DNA of 64,000 nt from Mya arenaria (Eukaryota; Mollusca; Bivalvia; Myida; Myidae): contig NC_069133.1 in assembly GCF_026914265.1 (NCBI RefSeq), positions 12,613,375-12,677,374 on the forward strand, written 5' to 3'. Position numbers and translations under genes: made by a program. Below are positions 55,303 to 64,000 of this stretch, piece after piece (the stretch's first letter is position 1; the number at the start of each line of letters is the position of its first letter). The notes below the pieces were generated by a model. It saw nothing but the letters and a program-made list of their open reading frames with translations, was not told the origin of the DNA and did not search any database.

Positions 55303-55604
55303 GGTTCTCTTCGAAAAACAGCCAGATCCGCTAATGCATGCCTAGATTATGGGCCTTGAAAAATGCTATTTTTAGCAAGTCTATTTTTCGCACTAGTTTA
55401 CATGTACATGGGCGAAGTCTATTTTTAGTCAAGTTTACATATAAAGTCAAGTCTAGGTTTAAAGGGAGACAGCTTGCTTTTTGGTTCTGCAGTTGATTTT
55501 GTGAATTACTCTCCCTTGTTTTTGTTGAAATGCTAAAGGCTAATTTTAGCTCTATTGGCCAAAGTGTCTGTCGTTTGCGCATCCATATAAACATAATCAG
55601 TTGT

Positions 55605-56890
55605 GAATGTTTGTTCAAATTATGCCTCTGGGGTCATTACTGGCCATGCGCCAGGGTTCACAGGTTTGGTATACTTAAATAAGGAAATGTTTGAAAATCT
55701 TTTTGTGTGTTCGCGCATCCATCTTAACACAATTGCTTGTGCATTTTTGTTCCAATTATGCCCCTGGGGTCATTACTGGCCATCCCCCGGGGTTCACGGG
55801 TTTGGTATACTAAAATTAGGAATGTATAAAAAAATCTTTTTGTGTGAACCAGCTATGCAGACCCTTGCTATTTTGAATAAGGCATAATTTAGTGGTCCGC
55901 TACCATGATTGTTCAAATAATGCCCCTGGGGTCAAAACTGGCACTGCCCACAAGTTTCCTAGAGACTTATTTACAAAATATTTTCAAAATCTTCTTGTTT
56001 CAAACCACAAGACTCATACCTTTGATATTTGTTGTGAAACATCAAATGATAACCGTCTAGCAAAACAATTGAAATTATGCCCCTGGGGCCAAAGCTGGCC
56101 TAACCCGTTTTGACCTACTTTTTATTTATAAAGCTAGCCATGAAATTTTGACCATGTGTACAGTTTTGCAAACGAGCGTCAATGTTGTCCTGGGATGACC
56201 TTGACTTTGACCTTTTGATCCAACTATTTTTATTTTAAAACTACAGAAATGAAATTTTGACCATGAGTACAGGTTTGAAAGCATTTGTTTTCGTCAGATG
56301 ACTTGGCACATATTAAAATAGTTCATACAACTTATCTGCTAACAACACTTCCTGTCCTCAGATGTTGAACGTGCAACTTTTTCAGCTAACCCAAACACAA
56401 AACGTAAACTATATGTTTGTTGCCTATTACCCATACATACATGCTCTGGTTTGAAAATGACCACAAGAGCCATGTCAGTAGAGCATAGGCCCTCATGGGC
56501 CTCTTGTTAAGATTACGAAATAAAGTGTGGCGAATCATAAGGAGGGTTAAAACAAAAGTCCCAAAAGCTGGAACCATTCAGCAAATGTAGATATTTGCTT
56601 AAATATCGTCTTTGAAAGCCACAATTTTTAATCACGCGATTGAAAATAAATTACGGTTGTGGTTTTGCTTGATTGGTTGATGTACATTATCGCGTGATGT
56701 TATCAATGTATTGTTAAAAGTTCAACATTTTAGGAAAAATACCGGTGGCCGTATGAACTAGCCGGCGTTTTTCAACTTTTTACTTGTCTACCGGCGTGGG
56801 TCCAAACACCACTAAAACCAAATACTTTTTATGCTACAGTCAACAGGATAAAATAAATGTTTTAAGATGCATTACCGGGAATACTTATTG
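55605..56890. repeat. second copy of the CCCCTGGGGTC repeat and repeat F
   Basis: Duplicate of 49553-50840 within the 6-kb tandem copy, with one base deleted near 55967. Confidence 0.9.
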
Positions 56891-57420
56891 TAAGTGTAAA
56901 AACGTGAGCGGGTCACTTAAACCTTCGCAGGAAAGTTCCTTGGATGGTCATCTTTAAATTTTGTTCAATAAAGTGGTTCAATGCAGAACATGGCTCCCTT
57001 CCACTATATACATGTATGTCTATATGGGCAACTCTTTAATAAAATCTGTCTCTCAGAATCTGCTTGACCAATTAAAATACTATCACGGAAATAATCCTTA
57101 AATGACCCTTAATCAAATATCTTCACGCCATATTGCTTCGTTAAAACGTTGCTGCACGTCAGGCTCATCACTTCCTATATACGCGAGTTCGCGGCTGAAT
57201 ACATCATGTGACGTGATTCGACAAAAAATATCAGCTATAGTTTCAGTATGCGTTCTTCACTACATGACCCTAATAAATATGTCCATTTTCAAGTACTAAA
57301 TCAAGGGTTTCGGAATACACAACATTGCATGGTTTCAAAATTTGAGTGTTCATGCCTAGATTCTCCTAGCACAGTTATTAATTCACAAACAGAGGGTAAT
57401 CTACGCCTCTGTCAGTAAAT

Positions 57421-60400
57421 GAGAGATTTGCATTCCCGTACCGGGTACATTTGGGGAACGTTGAAAAGTACGAACTGTCGCGAAATTTGGTCATACTTTG
57501 ACGCGTTGGAAACCGGTGACCAGATATCATCCCGGGCACCCCGACAGGTGCATCTTAAAGGGGAGAGCGTCCCCTAAATGGAAAAACTGGTCCAAGCCGC
57601 GGAAAGTGCAGGGATGCTGAGATATCTTCGACATCGCACACTTCAGCATTAGGCATTTTTCGCTGCATTTTAGTGTGTAAAATAGCCTTGTAGGGGAATG
57701 GAACCGGTGATCGAATATCATTCCAGGCACCCCGACGGGTGCTTCTTGTAGGAAATCGAGAGACCTAAATTTCAAGACCAGAACAACCTCCTAGTCCTTT
57801 TGGTACCGGAGATTCATCGAGATTTGCATTCCCGTACCGGGTACGTTGGGGGAACGTTGAAAAGTACGAACTGTCGCGAAATTTGGTCATACTTTGACGC
57901 GTTTGAAACCGGTGACCATATATCATCCCGGGCACCCCGACAGGTGCATCTTGAAGGGGAGAGCGTCCCCTAATTGGAAAAACTAGTCCCAGCCGCGGCA
58001 AGTGCAGGGATGCTGAGATATCTTCGACACCGCACACACCCAGCATTAGGCATTTTTCGCTGCATTTTAGAGTGTAAAATAGCCTTGTAGGCGAATGGAA
58101 CCGGTGATCGAATATCATTCCAGGCACCCCGACGGGTGCTTCTTGTAGGGAATCGAGAGACCTAAATTTCAAGGACAGAACCAACCTCCTAGCCATTTTG
58201 ATACCGGAGATTCATCGAGATTTGCATTCCCGTACCGGGTACGTTGGGGGGACGTTGAAAAGTACGAACTGTCGCGAAATTTGGTCATACTTTGACGCGT
58301 TTGAAACCGGTGACCATATATCATCCCGGGCACCCCGACAGGTGTGTCTTGAAGGGGAGAGCGTCCCCTAAATAGAAAAACTGGTCCCAGCCGCGGAAAT
58401 AGCAGGGATGCTGAGATATCTTCGACACCGCACCCCCCCCCCCCAGCATTAGGCATTTTTCGCTGCATTTTAGAGTGTAAAATAGCCTTGTAGGCGAATG
58501 GAACCGGTGATCGAATATCATTCCAGGCACCCCGACGGGTTCTTCTTGTAGGGAATCGAGAGACCTAAATTTCAAGGACAGAACCAACCTCCTAGTCCTT
58601 TTGGTACCGGAGATTCATCGAGATTTGCATTCCCGTACCGGGTACATTGGGGGAACGTTGAAAAGTACGAACTGTCGCGAAATTTGGTCATACTTTGACG
58701 CGTTGGAAACCGGTGACCATATATCATCCAGGGCATCCCGACAGGTGTATCTTGAAGGGGATAGCGTCCCCTAAATGGAAAAACTGGTCCCAGTCGCGGT
58801 AAATGCAGGGATGGGATGCTGAGATAACACCCCCAGCATTAGGCATTTTTCGCTGCATTTTAGAGTGTAAAATAGCCTTGTAGGCGAATGGAACCGGTGA
58901 TCGAATATCATTCAAGGCACCCCGACGGGTTCTTTTTGTAGGGAATCGAGAGACCTAAATTTCAAGGACAGAACCAACCTCCTAGCCCTTTTGGTACCGG
59001 AGATTCATCGAGATTTGCATTCCCGTACCGGGTACGTTGGGGGAACGTTGAAAAGTACGAACTGTCGCGAAATTTGGTCATACTTTGACGCGTTGGAAAC
59101 CGGTGACCATATATCATCCCGGGCACCCCGACAGGTGTATCTTGAAGGGGAGAGCGTCCCCTAAATAGAAAAACTGGTCCCAGCCGCGGAAAGTGCAGGG
59201 ATGCTGAGATATCTTCGAAACCGCACCCCCCCCCCCAGCATTAGGCATTTTTCGCTGCATTTTAGAGTGTAAAATAGCCTTGTAGGGGAATGGAACTGGT
59301 GATCGAATATCATTCCAGGCACCCCGACGGGTTCTTCTTGTAGGGAATCGAGAGACCTAAATTTCAATGACAGAACCAACCTCCTTGCCCTTTTGGTACC
59401 GGAGATTCATCAATATTTGCATTCCCGTACCGGGTACATTTGGGGAACGTTGAAAAGTACGAACTGTCGCGAAATTTGGTCATACTTTGACGCGTTGGAA
59501 ACCGGTCACCAGATATCATCCCGGGCACCCCGACAGATGCATCTTAAAGGGGAGAGCGTCCCCTAAATGGAAAAACTGGTCCAAGCCGCGGAAAGTGCAG
59601 GGATGCTGAGATATCTTCGACATCGCACACTTCAGCATTAGGCATTTTTCGCTGCATTTTAGTGTGTAAAATAGCCTTGTAGGCGAATGGAACCGGTGAT
59701 CGAATATCATTCCAGGCACCCCGACGGGTGCTTCTTGTAGGAAATCGAGAGACCTAAATTTCAAGACCAGAACAACCTCCTAGTCCTTTTGGTACCGGAG
59801 ATTCATCGAGATTTGCATTCCCGTACCGGGTACGTTGGGGGAACGTTGAAAAGTACGAACTGTCGCGAAATTTGGTCATACTTTGACGCGTTGGAAACCG
59901 GTGACCATATATCATCCCGGGCACCCCGACAGGTGCATCTTGAAGGGGAGAGCGTCCCCTAAATGGAAAAACTAGTCCCAGCCGCGGAAAGTGCAGGGAT
60001 GCTGAGATATCTTCGACACCGCACACACCCAGCATTAGGCATTTTTCGCTGCATTTTAGAGTGTAAAATAGCCTTGTAGGCGAATGGAACCGGTGATCGA
60101 ATATCATTCCAGGCACCCCGACGGGTGCTTCTTGTAGGGAATCGAGAGACCTAAATTTCAAGGACAGAACCAACCTCCTAGCCCTTTTGGTACCGGAGAT
60201 TCATCGAGATTTGCATTCCCGTACCGGGTACGTTGGGGGAACGTTGAAAAGTACGAACTGTCGCGAAATTTGGTCATACTTTGACGCGTTTGAAACCGGT
60301 GACCATATATCATCCCGGGTACCCCGACAGGTGTATCTTGAAGGGGAGAGCGTCCCCTAAATAGAAAAACTGGTCCCAGCCGCGGAAATAGCAGGGATGC

Positions 60401-63400
60401 TGAGATATCTTCGACACCGCACCCCCCCCCCCAGCATTAGGCATTTTTCGCTGCATTTTAGAGTGTAAAATAGCCTTGTAGGCGAATGGAACCGGTGATC
60501 GAATATCATTCCAGGCACCCCGACGGGTGCTTCTTGTAGGGAATCGAGAGACCTAAATTTCAAGGACAGAACCAACCTCCTAGCCCTTTTGGTACCGGAG
60601 ATTCATCGAGATTTGCATTCCCGTACCGGGTACATTGGGGGAACGTTGAAAAGTACGAACTGTCGCGAAATTTGGTCATACTTTGACGCGTTGGAAACCG
60701 GTGACCATATATCATCCCGGGCACCCCGACAGGTGTATCTTGAAGGGGATAGCGTCCCCTAAATGGAAAAACTGGTCCCAGTCGCGGTAAATGCAGGGAT
60801 GGGATGCTGAGATAACACCCCCAGCATTAGGCATTTTTCGCTGCATTTTAGAGTGTAAAATAGCCTTGTAGGCGAATGGAACCGGTGATCGAATATCATT
60901 CAAGGCACCCCGACGGGTTCTTTTTGTAGGGAATCGAGAGACCTAAATTTCAAGGACAGAACCAACCTCCTAGCCATTTTGATACCGGAGATTCATCGAG
61001 ATTTGCATTCCCGTACCGGGTACGTTGGGGGAACGTTGAAAAGTACGAACTGTCGCGAAATTTGGTCATACTTTGACGCGTTGGAAACCGGTGACCATAT
61101 ATCATCCCGGGAACCCCGACAGGTGTATCTTGAAGGGGAGAGCGTCCCCTAAATAGAAAAACTGGTCCCAGCCGCGGAAAGTGCAGGGATGCTGAGATAT
61201 CTTCGACACCGCACCCCCCCCCCCAGCATTAGGCATTTTTCGCTGCATTTTAGAGTGTAAAATAGCCTTGTAGGCGAATGGAACTGGTGATCGAATATCA
61301 TTCCAGGCACCCCGACGGGTGCTTCTTGTAGGGAATCGAGAGACCTAAATTTCATGACAGAACCAACCTCCTAGCCCTTTTGGTACCGGAGATTCATCGA
61401 TATTTGCATTCCTCTACCGGGTACGTTTGGGAACGTTGAAAAGTACCAACTGTCGCGAAATTTGGTCATACTTTGACGCGTTGGAAACCGGTGACCAGAT
61501 ATCATCCCGGGCACCCCGACAGATGCATCTTAAAGGGGAGAGCGTCCCCTAAATGGAAAAACTGGTCCAAGCCGCGGAAAGTGCAGGGATGCTGAGATAT
61601 CTTCGACACCGCACACTTCAGCATTAGGCATTTTTCGTTGCATTTTAGTGTGTAAAATAGCCTTGTAGGCCAATGGAACCGGTGATCGAATATCATTCCA
61701 GGCACCCCGACGGGTGCTTCTTGTAGGAAATCGAGAGACCTAAATTTCAAGACCAGAACAACCTCCTAGTCCTTTTGGTACCGGAGATTCATCGAGATTT
61801 GCATTCCCGTACCGGGTACGTTGGGGAAACGTTGAAAAGTACGAACTGTCGCGAAATTTGGTCATACTTTGACGCGTTGGAAACCGGTGACCAGATATTA
61901 GCCCGGGCACCCCGATAGGTGCATATTGAAGGGGAGAGCGTCCCCTAATTGGAAAAACTAGTCCCAGCCGCGGAAAGTGCAGGGATGCTGAGATATCTTC
62001 GACACCGCACACACCCATCATTAGGCATTTTTTGCTGCATTTTAGAGTGTAAAATAGCCTTGTAGGCGAATGGAACCGGTGATCGAATATCATTCCAGGC
62101 ACCCCGACGGGTGCTTCTTGTAGGGAATCGAGAGACCTAAATTTCAAGGACAGAACCAACCTCCTAGCCATTTTGATACCGGAGATTCATCGAGATTTGC
62201 ATTCCCGTACCGGGGACGTTGGGGGAACGTTGAAAAGTACCAACTGTCGCGAAATTTGGTCATACTTTGACGCGTTTGAAACCGGTGACCATATATCATC
62301 CCGGGCACCCCGACAGGTGTATCTTGAAGGGGAGAGCGTCCCCTAAATAGAAAAACTGGTCCCAGCCGCGGAAATAGCAGGGATGCTGAGATATCTTCGA
62401 CACCGCACCCCCCCCCCCAGCATTAGGCATTTTTCGCTGCATTTTAGAGTGTAAAATAGCCTTGTAGGCGAATGGAACCGGTGATCGAATATCATTCCAG
62501 GCACCCCGATGGGTGCTTCTTGTAGGAAATCGAGAGACCTAAATTTCAAGACCAGAACCAACCTCCTAGTCCTTTTGGTACCGGAGATTCATCGAGATTT
62601 GCATTCCCGTACCGGGTACGTTGGGGGAAACGTTGAAAAGTACGAACTGTCGCGAAATTTGGTCATACCTTGACGCGTTGGAAACCGGTGACCAGATATT
62701 AGCCCGGGCACCCCGACAGGTGCATCTTGAAGGGGAGAGCGTCCCCTAATTGGAAAAACTGTTCCCAGCCGCGGAAAAAGCAGGGATACTGAGATATCTT
62801 CGACATCGCACACTCCAGCATTAGGCATTTTTCGCTGCATTTTAGTGTGTAAAATAGCCTTGTAGGCGAATGGAACCGGTGATCGAATATCATTCCAGGC
62901 ACCCCGACGGGTGCTTCTTGTAGGGAATGGAGAGACCTAAATTTCATGATCAGAACCAACCTCCTAGCCCTTTTGGTACCGGAGATTCATCGATATTTGC
63001 ATTCCTCTACCGGGTACGTTTGGGAACGTTGAAAAGTACGAACTGTCGCGAAATTTGGTCATACTTTGACGCGTTGGAAACCGGTGACCAGATATCATCC
63101 CGGGCACCCCGACAGGTGCATCTTGAAGGGGAGAGCGTCCCCTAAATGGAAAAACTGGTCCCAGCCGCGGAAAGTGCAGGGATGCTGAGATATCTTCGAC
63201 ACCGCACACCCCAGCATTAGGCATTTTTCGCTGCATTTTAGAGTGTAAAATAGCCTTGTAGGCGAATGGAATCGGTGATCGAATATCATTCCAGGCACCC
63301 CGACGGGTGCTTCTTGTACGGAATTAGGAGACTTAATTTCAAGGACAGAACCAACCTCCTAGCCCTTTTGGTACCGGAGATTCATAGAGATTTGCATTCC

Positions 63401-63790
63401 CGTACCGGGTACGTTGGGGGGAACGTTGAAAAGTACGAACTGTCGCGAAATTTGGTCATACTTTGACGCGTTGGAAACCGGTGACCAGATATCATCCCGG
63501 GCACCCCGACAGGTGCATCTTGAAGGGGAGAGCGTCCCCTAAATGGAAAAACTGGTCCCAGTCGCGGAAAGTGCAGGGATGCTGAGATATCTTCGACACC
63601 GCACAACCCCAGCATTAGGCATTTTTCGCTGCATTTTAGAGTGTAAAATAGCCTTGTAGGCGAATGGAACCGGTGATGGAATATCATTCAGGCACCCCGA
63701 CGGGTGCTTCTTGTAGGGAATCGAGAGACCTAAATTTCAAGGACAGAACCAACCTCCTAGCCCTTTTGGTACCGGAGATTCATCGAGATT
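57421..63790. repeat. main satellite array, 16 monomers of about 398 bp with five-monomer higher-order repeat
   Basis: Each monomer contains two related halves: ACCGGTGACCATATATCATC, then CCGGGCACCCCGACAGGTGC; and ACCGGTGATCGAATATCATT, then CCAGGCACCCCGACGGGTGC, spaced 193 and 206 bp. Monomer types differ just before CAGCATTAGG: A (ACTT) at 57630, 59619, 61602; B (ACACACC) at 58022, 60011, 61998; C (long poly-C) at 58432, 60420, 62406; D (short, AACACCCC) at 58826, 60814; E (poly-C after ACCG/CACCG) at 59225, 61213. The period is about 1,983-1,989 bp. The last three monomers (62597-63790) depart from the order. Minus-strand frames of 60-143 codons are repeat-derived and full of stops between units. 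Confidence 0.93.
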
Positions 63791-64000
63791 GTACCAAGTT
63801 GGGTCAAGATATGTCAATCCTAACTAAAGTTATTCAGTTTCAACCGTTTTTCTCTTTTTAGTAACAGTGACCTTGATCCTAGGGACCCTAAACGCAATCC
63901 CATGAAAGGTATTCATAAACTATTCCCTTATACCAAGTTTGGTCAAGTTATGTGGACCCTGACCGTAGCAGTGACCTTGACCCTAGAGACCCCAAATGCA
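63791..64000. repeat. flanking interspersed repeat at satellite end
   Basis: Sequence with CCAAGTTTGGTCAAGTTATG and two AGTGACCTTGA-CCTAG blocks (63868 and 63970) spaced about 105 bp. It looks like a tandemly organised high-copy mollusc repeat and continues past the window edge. Confidence 0.55.

Larger units (their letters stand above)
46329..58431. repeat. 6,052-bp direct tandem duplication (copies 46329-52380 and 52381-58431)
   Basis: Every feature from within the propeller exon through the 46-bp array, the bivalve repeat and about 2.5 satellite monomers recurs at an offset of 6,052 bp. The offset becomes 6,051 after a single A lost near 55967 (ACTTAATTTAC at 49914 against ACTTATTTAC). 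Few other differences are visible, e.g. CGTGTTC at 48306 against CGTATTC at 54358, CCCAGCC at 51541 against CCAAGCC, and a reshuffle of ATACTC/TTACTC units. Left breakpoint: inside codon 131 of the propeller protein. Right breakpoint: immediately before a poly-C tract of a satellite monomer. Confidence 0.95.

Noticed and set aside
51327..63687. Minus-strand proteins of 60-143 codons with an internal PVGVPGMI repeat
   Set aside because: They follow the satellite monomers exactly, are interrupted by stops between units and show the DNA-level half-monomer duplication and not protein selection.

Overview
The window is nuclear DNA of an invertebrate animal, most likely a bivalve mollusc. The genes have many short exons with GT/AG introns. 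A mitochondrial-type bifunctional P5C synthase has the animal domain order. Much of the remainder is miniature inverted-repeat elements, tRNA-derived SINEs, minisatellites and a long satellite array of a kind common in bivalve genomes. Nothing bacterial, viral or plasmid-like was seen. The species assignment is inference; the eukaryotic, intron-rich nature is seen directly.

Layout. 1-592 (minus): 5' part of a class A GPCR that runs off the left edge, with a decayed copy of the same exon at 850-1010. 1340-8740: SINE, 34-bp minisatellite, dead LINE with endonuclease and reverse transcriptase remnants, foldback elements, ATC microsatellite. 8740-16360: no recognisable gene, scattered repeats. 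16819-29317 (plus): complete 15-exon gene for delta-1-pyrroline-5-carboxylate synthase (843 aa, kinase plus reductase). Its introns carry several MITE families and two unusual amplifications of its own splice-site sequences. 31944-34365 (minus): at least three exons of an unrecognised Ser/Asp-rich, probably nuclear protein. 39094-40585 (plus): two-exon leucine-rich-repeat protein with an acidic tail. 42440-44580: 51-bp/38-bp minisatellite. 44921-47368 (plus): coiled-coil plus NHL-like beta-propeller protein (TRIM-like without RING or B-box in the visible exons).

From 46329 to 52380 a 6,052-bp block is repeated in direct tandem at 52381-58431. The second copy carries a 5'-truncated, almost identical version of the propeller exon. 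The block also contains a 46-bp minisatellite with an inverted arm and a piece of a satellite. That satellite continues to about 63790 as monomers of about 398 bp, each an old dimer of about 200-bp halves. The monomers are organised into a five-monomer higher-order repeat of about 1,988 bp.

The genes have no obvious joint pathway. The most interesting material is structural: a P5CS intron that ends in 17 tandem copies of its own 3' splice site, tandem copies of an exon end plus donor site in the same gene, the three-level satellite, and the recent duplication whose breakpoint abuts a poly-C tract in that satellite. No previously undescribed defence or biosynthetic system was recognised.
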